A DNA stretch of 38,920 nucleotides, taken from assembly GCA_013001145.1 (NCBI GenBank), contig JABDND010000040.1, positions 1 to 38,920 on the forward strand. The letters are read 5' to 3'. The stretch comes from Croceitalea sp. (GTDB lineage Bacteria; Bacteroidota; Bacteroidia; Flavobacteriales; Flavobacteriaceae). Below, piece after piece: positions 17,901 through 25,169 of the stretch. The notes beneath the pieces were generated by a model that saw only the letters and a program-made list of their open reading frames with translations, was not told the DNA's origin and ran no database searches. Numbering within the stretch: the stretch's first letter is position 1; each line of letters begins with the position of its first letter. The translations under genes were made by a program, and so were the position numbers.

Positions 17901-18323
17901 ATTAAACCAAAAACTATCAGAAAATGTGAAAGCCAATGAACCAACAAGGCCAGATCCCAAAATTGTCAATGCCGTACTTTCTGTTAGCTTAGCATTATCG
18001 ACGATGAGTTTTCGCGTTAAATTGGTGATTGTCCAAAATAGAAATAGAATGGTAAAGGCACTTGATACGACCGAAACAGTATTGACCATGCGAGCAATTT
18101 GAGTATTGTCAAAGGCGAACATGGCAAAAAATGCACCAATCATTTGAAGAAGAGGGGCTCCTGGTGGGTGCCCTACCTGCAACTTTGCAGAGGTAGTGAT
18201 GTACTCACCGGCATCCCAAAAACTACCAGTGGGCTCAACAGTTATAAGATAAATGATAAGGGCAATGGTAAAGGCTCCCCAGCCAAAAATGGTGTCCCAT
18301 TTTTCAAAGTTCTTTACAAACAT
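14991..18323 (-). CDS. DUF2723 / GT117-type membrane glycosyltransferase
   Basis: A 1110-residue inner-membrane protein. The first 600-650 residues contain around a dozen hydrophobic helices; the rest is a soluble, probably periplasmic region. The N-terminus has the DUF2723 signature: PTGSFWDAGEY (D37, E40) and the GHPPGAPL loop. The acidic pair in the first loop suits a GT-C fold enzyme using a lipid-linked sugar. The family includes human TMEM260, a protein O-mannosyltransferase, and is widespread in Bacteroidota, which O-glycosylate exported proteins, so a protein O-glycosylation role is reasonable but unproven. The C-terminal tail after about residue 960 is helical, with a TPR-like appearance (KAKEIIEIAMTNMPFEHFG). 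It is transcribed alone, towards the thioredoxin-like gene. Confidence 0.9.
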   Translation of the reverse strand: MFVKNFEKWDTIFGWGAFTIALIIYLITVEPTGSFWDAGEYITTSAKLQVGHPPGAPLLQMIGAFFAMFAFDNTQIARMVNTVSVVSSAFTILFLFWTITNLTRKLIVDNAKLTESTALTILGSGLVGSLAFTFSDSFWFNAVETEVYAMASLIMALLLWLGLKWTDNLNAPRGNKWLLLICFVVGLTFGIQFMGFLAIPSIGLLYYFKKYKKTTVKNFLLANALVVGILMLVYKFSLTYVLKLFGWSEVFFINQVGLPFNSGTIIMGLIFVAVFYFAIRYTRKHNYQTANTIVLCFMFLILGFSSWLMLPIRANSQTVVNENNPEDARSLLAYYNREQYPGVESPFYGAYYSNSFAGPGDDIDDKPKYEKDRKLGKYVIVNNYENAMQGPNEDHVGILPRMWSEQNAENYMRYYGRLDFKIKPEYFGQTELRNAVNQFKQLDAQGEIDTEQYIEFLRSFADYIDVQPPTLGDNLSYLFDFQFGYMYMRYFMWNFVGRQNDVQGRFDNNGEWLSGIGFIDSARLGNQDNLPSDVLNNKGRNVYFFLPLILGIIGILFQISKNPKQFWVLLVFFIFTGFAIQFYTNPYIFQPRERDYSLVGSFYIFAIWIGLGVYGLYEEALKILKPKLASPAITALCLLTVPLLMAYQNWDDHDRSGRYTARSTAKAYLDSCQEDAGAILFTIGDNDTFPLWYAQEIEGHRTDVRVVNTSLFATDWYIDQMKRKAYESEPIPSQLTHDKYRYGSRDAIYYQGLTESRWDIKDFMNWVASDKPQTKFKHLMEKQGRDMSLYSESNLDIVYYPTHKIRIPVNKKNVLESGLVKPEDADLILDYIDIDLPQSALPKNRILMLDLLANNDWKRPIYFSGGSFDRAEYIWMKEYLQLDGLVYKLVPIKTENESPYEMGRIDTDLMYNIVKKWDWGNASSPNIYHDPQTRSQGLSFRGNLARLSEKLIEENKIEKAKEIIEIAMTNMPFEHFGFYTFVEPFLDGYYKVGEQQKARALFEKLKKVYQERLSYYAGIPRDEQYNRIEDILADMEAYRRNIDILILNQDRELAEKETLIFNEYIDKFSQFIGDAEADYPSEDDMEIRDSDDSIKLESDAVPNDSVLILE

Positions 18324-18444
18324 GTATGTAGTGCGTTACTAGTCGGGGCGAATTTACCAAATAAATAAGAGATGCCTCGGCAATTTTCAAAAACCTTTAA
18401 CATCTATGGTGATGGTCAAATCATTACGATTGTGCTCAATTTTA

Positions 18445-18475
18445 TTTGGCGGTATAAAAGTTTGTTTTAAATTTG
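18445..18475 (+). promoter_or_regulatory. tRNA-Gln promoter
   Basis: TTTG (18445-18448), a 19-base spacer and TAAATTTG (18468-18475) match the Bacteroidota consensus exactly. The tRNA begins 18 bases beyond the -7 element. Confidence 0.85.
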
Positions 18476-18493
18476 CACGCTCTAAAAGGGTAT

Positions 18494-18565
18494 TGGCCCA
18501 TGGTGTAATTGGCAACACAGCTGGTTTTGGTCCAGTCGTTCTAGGTTCGAGTCCTAGTGGGCCAA
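18494..18565 (+). tRNA. tRNA-Gln, anticodon TTG
   Basis: A full cloverleaf can be drawn. The acceptor stem TGGCCCA (18494-18500) pairs with TGGGCCA (18558-18564), with A18565 as discriminator. The D arm is 18503-18518. The anticodon stem 18520-18524/18532-18536 carries TTG at 18527-18529. The T arm is CTAGG/CCTAG with loop TTCGAGT (18546-18552). The CCA end is not encoded. It has its own promoter and terminator and lies directly before the rimP operon. Confidence 0.96.
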
Positions 18566-18578
18566 CAGAGAGATTCTT

Positions 18579-18607
18579 AAAACCCCATCGTTTTTGTTGG
18601 GGTTTTT
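18579..18607 (+). terminator. tRNA-Gln terminator
   Basis: A perfect 9-bp stem AAAACCCCA (18579-18587) / TGGGGTTTT (18598-18606) with a 10-base loop, ending in five T. It starts 13 bases after the tRNA and separates it from the rimP promoter. Confidence 0.88.
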
Positions 18608-18624
18608 CAGTTTTAAGCAAGTAT

Positions 18625-18654
18625 TTTGCAAACAAGAGAATTATCGTATATTTG
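18625..18654 (+). promoter_or_regulatory. rimP-nusA-infB promoter
   Basis: TTTG (18625-18628), an 18-base spacer and TATATTTG (18647-18654) match the Bacteroidota consensus. Transcription would start near 18660, leaving a leader of about 60 bases before rimP. Confidence 0.85.
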
Positions 18655-18682
18655 CACCACTGAACGAATAGATAGTATTCAT

Positions 18683-18707
18683 GAGGGGACTTCGAGTCCC
18701 CTCTTTT
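18683..18707 (+). terminator. Terminator-like hairpin in the rimP leader (possible attenuator)
   Basis: GAGGGGACT (18683-18691) and AGTCCCCTC (18695-18703) form a perfect 9-bp stem with a TCG loop, followed at once by TTTT. It lies downstream of the operon promoter and 14 bases before the rimP ATG, so it would form in the nascent leader rather than end an upstream gene. The U-run is short, so termination is probably partial. Confidence 0.7.
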
Positions 18708-18720
18708 ATTACTTATTTTT

Positions 18721-19182
18721 ATGTTTAAGGACAAGGTAACCCACCTTTTGGACAAAGCTTTGAATGATAGAAAAGACCTATTTTTGGTCGACTTTACCAT
18801 TGGAACAGATAACAAAATAAGGGTAGTACTTGATGGTGACAAGGGAGTGAACTTGGCAGATTGTATGGAGATTAGTCGGGCCATAGAGCACAACCTCGAT
18901 AGGGAAGAAGAAGATTTTGCGTTAGAGGTAACATCTGCTGGCGCAGCTGCTCCTTTGACAATGCCAAGGCAGTATAACAAAAATCTTGGCAGAAAATTGG
19001 AAGTAAAGACTCAAGATGGAAAAGTAGAAGGTGTTTTGACTGCGGCTGACCAAAACAAGATTGTTTTGGAATGGAAAGCAAGAGAGCCTAAACCAATAGG
19101 CAAGGGCAAACATACGGTAGAGAAGAAGCAAGAAATTGCATTCTCTCAAATAATTGAAGCAAAAGTTGTATTAAAATTTTAA
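18721..19182 (+). CDS. rimP: Ribosome maturation factor RimP
   Basis: A 153-residue cytosolic protein needed for maturation of the 30S subunit. The N-terminal domain shows LFLVDFTIGTDNKIRVVLDGDKGVNLADCMEISR, and the linker contains the LEVTSAG motif (usually VEVSSPG), followed by the C-terminal SH3-like domain (LGRKLEVKTQDGKVEGVLTAAD). Length is normal. It heads the rimP-nusA-infB operon, with nusA starting 12 bases later, the same order as in E. coli. The leader carries a hairpin that may limit transcription of the whole operon. Confidence 0.95.
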   Translation: MFKDKVTHLLDKALNDRKDLFLVDFTIGTDNKIRVVLDGDKGVNLADCMEISRAIEHNLDREEEDFALEVTSAGAAAPLTMPRQYNKNLGRKLEVKTQDGKVEGVLTAADQNKIVLEWKAREPKPIGKGKHTVEKKQEIAFSQIIEAKVVLKF

Positions 19183-19194
19183 ATGTAGACCACA

Positions 19195-20427
19195 ATGGAA
19201 AACATGGCGCTTATTGAATCCTTTTCAGAATTTAAGGATGATAAGTTTATTGACAGGGTAACCTTAATGGCGATTTTGGAAGATGTCTTTCGAAATGCGC
19301 TCAAAAAGAAATTTGGTTCAGATGATAATTTTGATATCATCATCAACCCCGATAAAGGGGATTTGGAAATATGGCGTAACCGTATCGTTGTAGAAGATGG
19401 AGCCGTCGAAGAGCCCAATGAAGAAATTTCTTTGACTGAGGCCCGTAAAATTGAGCCAGATTTTGAAGTGGGCGAAGATGTTTCCGAAGAGGTGAAATTA
19501 ATGGATTTGGGTCGTAGAGCCATTTTGGCATTGCGTCAAAACTTGATTTCAAAAATTCATGAGCATGACAATACCACTATCTACAAACAATTTAAAGATT
19601 TAGAGGGTGAGATTTATACTGCTGAAGTGCACCATATTCGTCACAAGGCCATAATTTTATTGGATGACGAAGGAAACGAGATCATTATGCCCAAAGAGAA
19701 ACAGATACCTTCTGATTTTTTTAGAAAGGGCGATAACGTTCGTGGTATAATAGAAAGTGTTGATTTAAAAGGCAACAAGCCCTCTATCATCATGTCAAGA
19801 ACATCACCAAAATTCTTGGAGCAGTTATTTTTTCAAGAAATTCCTGAAGTTTTTGATGGATTAATCACTATTAAAAAAGCGGTTCGCATACCAGGAGAAA
19901 AGGCTAAAGTGGCAGTAGACTCATATGATGACCGTATTGACCCCGTAGGTGCCTGTGTGGGTATGAAAGGGTCAAGAATACATGGTATTGTCAGGGAATT
20001 GGGCAATGAAAACATTGACGTTATCAATTGGACAAATAACCCGCAGTTAATGGTGACCAGGGCGTTGAGTCCGGCCAGAGTCTCTTCGGTAAAGTTGAAT
20101 GACGAAAAAATGACCGCGCAAGTTTATTTAAAACCTGAAGAGGTTTCAAAGGCCATAGGCCGTGGCGGTCACAACATCAGATTGGCAGGGCAGCTTACGG
20201 GTTACGAAATAGATGTATTTAGGGAAGGTGTTGAGGAGGATGTTGAGCTTACTGAGTTCTCTGATGAGATCGAAGCTTGGATAATTGAAGAATTTAAAAA
20301 GATTGGATTGGACACCGCACGTAGTGTGTTGGAACAAGATGTAGCCGATTTGATTAAGCGTACCGATTTAGAAGAGGAAACCGTTAAAGAAGTGGTTCGT
20401 ATTCTGAAAGAAGAATTTGAAGATTAA
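19195..20427 (+). CDS. nusA: Transcription termination/antitermination factor NusA
   Basis: A 410-residue RNA polymerase-binding factor that modulates pausing, termination and antitermination. Order of domains: N-terminal RNAP-binding domain (ALIESFSEFKDDKFIDR to about 135), S1 domain (about 140-200), then two KH domains with GxxG loops in VGMKGSRIHGIVRELG and IGRGGHNIRLAGQLTG, and a short acidic C-terminal tail (after about 350). It lacks the two long acidic repeats of the 495-residue E. coli protein, as usual outside gammaproteobacteria. The ATG at 19195 is preferred; the one at 19204 would remove only three residues. Feedback of NusA on its own leader hairpin is possible but not shown. Confidence 0.96.
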   Translation: MENMALIESFSEFKDDKFIDRVTLMAILEDVFRNALKKKFGSDDNFDIIINPDKGDLEIWRNRIVVEDGAVEEPNEEISLTEARKIEPDFEVGEDVSEEVKLMDLGRRAILALRQNLISKIHEHDNTTIYKQFKDLEGEIYTAEVHHIRHKAIILLDDEGNEIIMPKEKQIPSDFFRKGDNVRGIIESVDLKGNKPSIIMSRTSPKFLEQLFFQEIPEVFDGLITIKKAVRIPGEKAKVAVDSYDDRIDPVGACVGMKGSRIHGIVRELGNENIDVINWTNNPQLMVTRALSPARVSSVKLNDEKMTAQVYLKPEEVSKAIGRGGHNIRLAGQLTGYEIDVFREGVEEDVELTEFSDEIEAWIIEEFKKIGLDTARSVLEQDVADLIKRTDLEEETVKEVVRILKEEFED

Positions 20428-20470
20428 ACTATATATTAGCACCGAAAATTAAAGGGATAGTAAAGATTAT

Positions 20471-23164
20471 ATGGCAGGAAACCCAACAATACGATTAAAT
20501 AAAGTTCTAAGGGAATTGAACATTTCATTGGATAGAGCTGTGGACTATCTTGTGTCTCAAGGACATGATGTAGAAGCCAGGCCTACGACCAAAATTTCTG
20601 ATGAGGTGTACCAAGTACTGTTGGACGAGTTTCAGACCGATAAAAGTAAAAGAGTGGCTTCAAAAGAAGTCGCTGAAGAAAAACAAAAGGAAAAAGAGGA
20701 GCTTAGGCTTCAATTGGAGCAAGAGCAAGAGGAACGCCGTTTAGCACGTGAAAAAAGACAGGCTGCATCAGAACAGGTCATTAAGGCCAAAGCGGAATTA
20801 AGTGGGCCCAAAACGGTTGGAAAAATAGACCTTAACAAAAAGAAAGCAGCCCCAAAAGTTGAAGAAGAAGCACCAAAAGAGGCCGCTAAAACCGATAAGG
20901 CCCCTGTAGTTGAAAAGAAGGTCGAAAAAGAACAAACGCTCAAAGAATCAACTAAAACAGAGGCCAAAAAAGAGAAAGTAGAAGCTCCTGAGCCAGAAGA
21001 ACCAGAAGCTATTGAGACTAAATATCAAAAACTTTCAGGACCCAAAATCACTGGTGACAAAATTGATTTGGCAAAATTTGCCAAACCAAAAAAGAAAAAA
21101 GAAGAACCTAAGAAAGCCGACAGTAGTGGCGCTGCAGCCGATAGAAAAAAGCGAAGGAAACGAATAATCAGCAAGTCTGATCAAGGAGGCAGCAATCGAG
21201 ATAGAGCAGGAGGTGGTAATCGCCGTGGCGGCCAGCGATCTGGAGCTCCAAAGGTTGAGCCTACAGAAGAAGAAGTACAAAAACAGGTGCGAGAGACCCT
21301 TGAAAAACTTCAAGGTAAATCTTCAAAAGGAAAAGGGGCCAAATATCGGCGTGAAAAACGCGATCAACATCGTCAACAGACCGAGAAAGATTTAGAACAA
21401 CAAGAATTAGAGAGCAAGTTGCTCAAGGTGACCGAATTTGTTACCGTAAACGAGGTGGCCACTATGATGGACGTTTCGACAACAGAAATCATTTCAGCCT
21501 GTATGTCTTTAGGTATGATGGTGACCATGAACCAAAGATTGGATGCCGAAACGCTTTCTATCGTTGCCGAAGAATTTGGTTACGAAGTTGAATTTGTAAC
21601 CGCCGACATTGAAGAATCGATAGAGGTCGAAGAAGATAGGCCCGAAGATTTAAAAGCACGTGCCCCTATTGTTACGGTGATGGGTCATGTTGACCATGGT
21701 AAAACCTCATTGTTGGACCATATACGCGAAGAAAATGTAATTGCCGGCGAAAGTGGGGGTATTACCCAGCATATTGGTGCATACGGAGTAAGCCTTGACA
21801 ATGGACAGAAAATCACATTTTTAGATACCCCAGGTCACGAGGCATTTACAGCCATGCGCGCAAGGGGAGCTCAGGTTACAGATATTGCCATTATTGTAAT
21901 TGCGGCAGATGATGATATCATGCCTCAAACAAAAGAGGCCATTAGCCATGCACAAGCAGCGGGAGTGCCGATTGTTTTTGCTATAAATAAAATAGATAGG
22001 CCCACTGCAAATCCGGAAAAGATTAAAGAAGGGCTTGCACAAATGAACCTATTGGTTGAAGATTGGGGTGGTAAAATTCAGTCTCATGATATCTCGGCCA
22101 AGACAGGTGCAGGGGTGAAGGAATTATTGGAAAAAGTATTGCTCGAAGCCGAAATTTTAGAGTTAAAGGCCAATCCAGATCGCAATGCTTCTGGAACAGT
22201 GGTTGAAGCCTTTCTAGATAAAGGGCGTGGTTACGTTTCCACCATTTTAGTACAGAATGGAACCTTGCAAATTGGTGATTATGTGCTCGCAGGTACTTGT
22301 AGTGGTAAGGTAAAAGCCATGCAGGACGAACGAGGAAAAAATATTAAGAAGGCAGGCCCAGCTACCCCAATTTCCATTTTGGGACTTGATGGCGCACCTC
22401 AGGCGGGTGATAAATTCAATGTATTTGAAGATGAACGCGAAGCCAAGCAAATAGCGACCAAAAGAACGCAGTTGCAAAGGGAGCAGAATGTTAGAACACA
22501 GCGTCATATTACTCTTGATGAGATTGGTCGAAGAATAGCTCTAGGTGATTTCCAAGAACTTAACATTATACTTAAAGGCGACGTTGACGGATCAGTTGAG
22601 GCCCTTACGGATTCATTCCAAAAGCTATCTACCGAAGAAATTCAAGTGAATATCATTCATAAAGGGGTAGGTGCCATTACAGAATCGGACGTTTTATTGG
22701 CCAGCGCCTCAGATGCGATTATTATTGGATTCAACGTAAGGCCAATGGGCAATGCCCGAGATATAGCTGATAAGGAAGAGATCGATATTAGAATGTACTC
22801 CATTATCTATGATGCCATCAATGATCTTAAAGATGCCATGGAAGGTATGTTGTCTCCCGTAATGAAAGAGGAGATTACCGGAACGGCCGAAATCAGGGAA
22901 ACGTTTAAAATTTCTAAAATTGGTACCATTGCGGGATGCATGGTTACTTCAGGTAAAATTTATAGAAATTCACAGATAAGGTTGATCAGGGATGGTGTTG
23001 TAGTTTATACAGGCGAATTGGCTTCTTTGAAACGATTTAAAGATGATGTAAAAGAAGTGGCCAAAGGCTATGATTGTGGTCTTCAAATCAAAAACTACAA
23101 TGATATACGAAATGAAGATATCGTAGAGGCATTCCAAGAAGTTGCGGTGAAGAAAAAACTGTAA
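20471..23164 (+). CDS. infB: Translation initiation factor IF-2
   Basis: An 897-residue GTPase that brings initiator tRNA to the 30S subunit and promotes subunit joining. The N-terminus holds the small IF2_N helix domain ([21 protein letters not shown]), followed by a long charged, low-complexity linker rich in K, E, A and P (about 70-310) and a second IF2_N-like helix domain near 320-370. G-domain motifs are intact from about residue 404: GHVDHGKTS (G1), DTPGHE (G3), NKID (G4) and SAKTG (G5). Domains II, III and the fMet-tRNA-binding C-domain follow. It starts 43 bases after nusA. The highly charged linker accounts for several spurious reverse-strand frames. Confidence 0.98.
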   Translation: MAGNPTIRLNKVLRELNISLDRAVDYLVSQGHDVEARPTTKISDEVYQVLLDEFQTDKSKRVASKEVAEEKQKEKEELRLQLEQEQEERRLAREKRQAASEQVIKAKAELSGPKTVGKIDLNKKKAAPKVEEEAPKEAAKTDKAPVVEKKVEKEQTLKESTKTEAKKEKVEAPEPEEPEAIETKYQKLSGPKITGDKIDLAKFAKPKKKKEEPKKADSSGAAADRKKRRKRIISKSDQGGSNRDRAGGGNRRGGQRSGAPKVEPTEEEVQKQVRETLEKLQGKSSKGKGAKYRREKRDQHRQQTEKDLEQQELESKLLKVTEFVTVNEVATMMDVSTTEIISACMSLGMMVTMNQRLDAETLSIVAEEFGYEVEFVTADIEESIEVEEDRPEDLKARAPIVTVMGHVDHGKTSLLDHIREENVIAGESGGITQHIGAYGVSLDNGQKITFLDTPGHEAFTAMRARGAQVTDIAIIVIAADDDIMPQTKEAISHAQAAGVPIVFAINKIDRPTANPEKIKEGLAQMNLLVEDWGGKIQSHDISAKTGAGVKELLEKVLLEAEILELKANPDRNASGTVVEAFLDKGRGYVSTILVQNGTLQIGDYVLAGTCSGKVKAMQDERGKNIKKAGPATPISILGLDGAPQAGDKFNVFEDEREAKQIATKRTQLQREQNVRTQRHITLDEIGRRIALGDFQELNIILKGDVDGSVEALTDSFQKLSTEEIQVNIIHKGVGAITESDVLLASASDAIIIGFNVRPMGNARDIADKEEIDIRMYSIIYDAINDLKDAMEGMLSPVMKEEITGTAEIRETFKISKIGTIAGCMVTSGKIYRNSQIRLIRDGVVVYTGELASLKRFKDDVKEVAKGYDCGLQIKNYNDIRNEDIVEAFQEVAVKKKL

Positions 23165-23190
23165 TAACCCTTATTGTTTTAGGCAACGTA

Positions 23191-23562
23191 TTACCTTGAA
23201 GGGCTTTCAGGTTTTAGCAACATGGCATTCGGATATTTTTTTCTTACTTCCATGAATTTGCGCTCAGCCTCAAGTTTATCTCTAAAGCGACCAAGTTTCA
23301 CCCTATAGGTGGGTTCTTTAAAATCTATTTTGGAATCCCATCCTGGAAAGTCTATTTCAATTTGTGATTTTAGGTTTTGGGCCTTTTCATAACTGCCAAA
23401 GCCCACTTGAATTTGATAATATTCCGTTTTTGAATTGACTTCATTATACACCTTTACCAATGCAGCAATTTGAGGATCTTCTTCGACAGTAATAGTTCCT
23501 TCTTGAGCGTTCAGCGTAAAACCAAAACCAAGGATGAGCGCACTATATATAAGGGTTTTCAT
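23191..23562 (-). CDS. Exported SPOR-domain protein
   Basis: A 123-residue protein starting at the ATG at 23562, which opens a signal peptide (MKTLIYSALILGFGFTLNAQ); an upstream ATG at 23598 would spoil it. Residues about 50-120 form a SPOR domain: YYQIQVGFGSYEKAQNLKSQ, then the central strand, then YRVKLGRFRDKLEAERKFME, the classic QxGxF...A and YRVxxGxF..+..A pattern. SPOR domains bind denuded glycan strands of peptidoglycan, usually at the division site. The protein is little more than signal plus SPOR domain, so it may be a peptidoglycan-binding periplasmic factor. It converges on infB with a 26-base gap. Confidence 0.9.
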   Translation of the reverse strand: MKTLIYSALILGFGFTLNAQEGTITVEEDPQIAALVKVYNEVNSKTEYYQIQVGFGSYEKAQNLKSQIEIDFPGWDSKIDFKEPTYRVKLGRFRDKLEAERKFMEVRKKYPNAMLLKPESPSR

Positions 23563-23702
23563 ATGATTCAATATGTTGAAAATGAGGTTAATGTGCAAAT
23601 GTAATTTTTTAAGTCTTAAACTAAATATAAATCCTTTATTTAGAATGGTTATAAATTGATTATTATAAATACCTTAACATTTTAAAAATACCCTTGTTTC
23701 CG

Positions 23703-23710
23703 TATTTTTG
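23703..23710 (+). promoter_or_regulatory. Candidate -7 element of the act-cox operon
   Basis: TATTTTTG matches TAnnTTTG; the -33 position has only TTTTA-like sequence. A start near 23717 would give a leader of about 80 bases. This is the best match in the 233 bases between the SPOR gene start and actA. Confidence 0.5.
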
Positions 23711-23755
23711 TCTGCAATTTATGACTCGGTAATTCTAATCTACTCTGTTACAATA

Positions 23756-23789
23756 GTAATTATCGTGCCAAATTTTCGATAGCAATTAC
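23756..23789 (+). promoter_or_regulatory. Leader hairpin just before actA
   Basis: GTAATTATCG (23756-23765) pairs with CGAT (23777-23780) and AATTAC (23784-23789), with a 3-base bulge (AGC) and an 11-base loop. It ends six bases before the actA ATG. There is no T-run, so a role in translation or RNA stability is more likely than termination. The stem is A/T-rich and could be chance. Confidence 0.35.
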
Positions 23790-23795
23790 GTTATT

Positions 23796-25142
23796 ATGAA
23801 GAAGGTTTTAAACCGCTACAAATTTTCAAGAGTTTTTGGTCTAAGTTTTATACTGCTTTTTTGTTTTTTGGCAGCCCCTGTTTCTGCTCAAGAAGAGGAA
23901 GCTGCAGTTACTGGGGGTGATCCTGTGGCTGGTAAGCAATTATTCAATCAAAATTGTGCAGCTTGTCATGCTTTGAACAGAAAGATGACAGGTCCGGCAT
24001 TGGCCAATGTGGAAACCAGATTGTCCGAAGAGGAAGGATTGGATAAAGAATGGTTATATGCCTGGATTAAGAATAGCGCTGGCTTGATCAAAGCAGGTGA
24101 TGCTTACGCGAATAAAATTTATGCCGAGTACAATCAGGCTGCGATGACCGCCTTTCCAACATTGTCGAATACCGATATTGATAATATTTTGGCCTATACG
24201 GCTGCGCCGCCTCCAGCTCCAGTTGCAGCAGTTGCTGCCGCGTCAACCGATAATGGCGATGGTGGTTCGGGAGGAATTTCGAATGAAATAATTTTAGGTG
24301 CATTGGCATTGGTGTTTGGTCTTTTGGTCATGATGCTGTTTTTGGTGAACAATACGCTGAGAAAAATAGCAGAAGCCAATGGGGTTCAGGTGGTCAAGGC
24401 CGAGACGGAAAAGAGAGTGCCCATCTGGAAGGCATTCGCCCAAAACCAATTCTTGGTATTCTGCTCTGTTATTGTGTTGCTCTTGGGTAGTGCATATTTT
24501 GCATACAGCTGGATGTCTCAAATTGGGGTCGATCAAGGATATGCGCCCATTCAACCAATCCATTATTCGCACAAAATTCATGCGGGTGACAATAAAATTG
24601 AATGCAAGTATTGCCATTCATCGGCAAGAGTTTCAAAACATTCAGGAATTCCCGCATTAAACGTTTGTATGAACTGCCACAAATCAATCTATGAATATAA
24701 GGGCAATCCCGAAGGGCCCACTCCAGAAGATTTGGCAAACGGCTATACCAACGAATTTTATACTAAGGAAATTAAGAAATTGTACAAGGCCGTAGGGTGG
24801 GACGAAGAAAATCAAAAATATACTGGTGAATCCCAGCCCGTTGAGTGGGTGCGCATTCACAACCTTCCTGATTTTGCTTATTTCAATCACTCTCAGCACG
24901 TGACCGTTGGCAAAATTGAATGCCAAACCTGTCATGGTCCAGTAGAGGAAATGGAGATTATGTACCAGTATTCGCCATTGACCATGGGGTGGTGCATTAA
25001 CTGTCACCGCGAAACCAATGTTCAAGTTGCAGATAACGCTTATTATGAAAAAATTCATGAAGAGTTATCAAAAAAATATGGTGTTGAAAATTTGACAGCA
25101 GCACAAATGGGAGGCTTGGAATGTGGCAAGTGCCACTATTAA
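23796..25142 (+). CDS. actA: Alternative complex III subunit ActA, six-heme form
   Basis: A 448-residue multiheme cytochrome c of the menaquinol:electron-acceptor oxidoreductase (alternative complex III). A signal peptide (to about residue 32, VSAQ) is followed by a class I cytochrome c domain with C54-AAC-H58 and an Ala/Pro linker. Two hydrophobic helices follow (about 164-187 and 217-240). The pentaheme part has CxxCH motifs at C270, C291, C376, C400 and C443; the last ends one residue before the stop. Six heme sites exceed the five reported for ActA of Rhodothermus marinus, the extra one being the N-terminal domain. It is the first gene of the operon and would pass electrons along the periplasmic face. 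Confidence 0.93.
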   Translation: MKKVLNRYKFSRVFGLSFILLFCFLAAPVSAQEEEAAVTGGDPVAGKQLFNQNCAACHALNRKMTGPALANVETRLSEEEGLDKEWLYAWIKNSAGLIKAGDAYANKIYAEYNQAAMTAFPTLSNTDIDNILAYTAAPPPAPVAAVAAASTDNGDGGSGGISNEIILGALALVFGLLVMMLFLVNNTLRKIAEANGVQVVKAETEKRVPIWKAFAQNQFLVFCSVIVLLLGSAYFAYSWMSQIGVDQGYAPIQPIHYSHKIHAGDNKIECKYCHSSARVSKHSGIPALNVCMNCHKSIYEYKGNPEGPTPEDLANGYTNEFYTKEIKKLYKAVGWDEENQKYTGESQPVEWVRIHNLPDFAYFNHSQHVTVGKIECQTCHGPVEEMEIMYQYSPLTMGWCINCHRETNVQVADNAYYEKIHEELSKKYGVENLTAAQMGGLECGKCHY

Positions 25143-25169
25143 TCATATAGAAGATATTTCAATAAAAAT

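Noticed and set aside
18387-18980. Minus-strand 197-codon frame containing GPLGLEPRTTGPKP
   Set aside because: This is the well-known spurious translation of the antisense of a tRNA; it covers tRNA-Gln, its terminator and the rimP start, which are all better supported.
20710-21313. Minus-strand frames rich in Ser, Phe and Leu
   Set aside because: They are the reverse of the Lys/Glu/Ala-rich linker of IF-2, a common source of false frames.
24684-25058. 124-codon minus-strand frame
   Set aside because: Antisense to the heme-binding part of actA, no recognisable domain.
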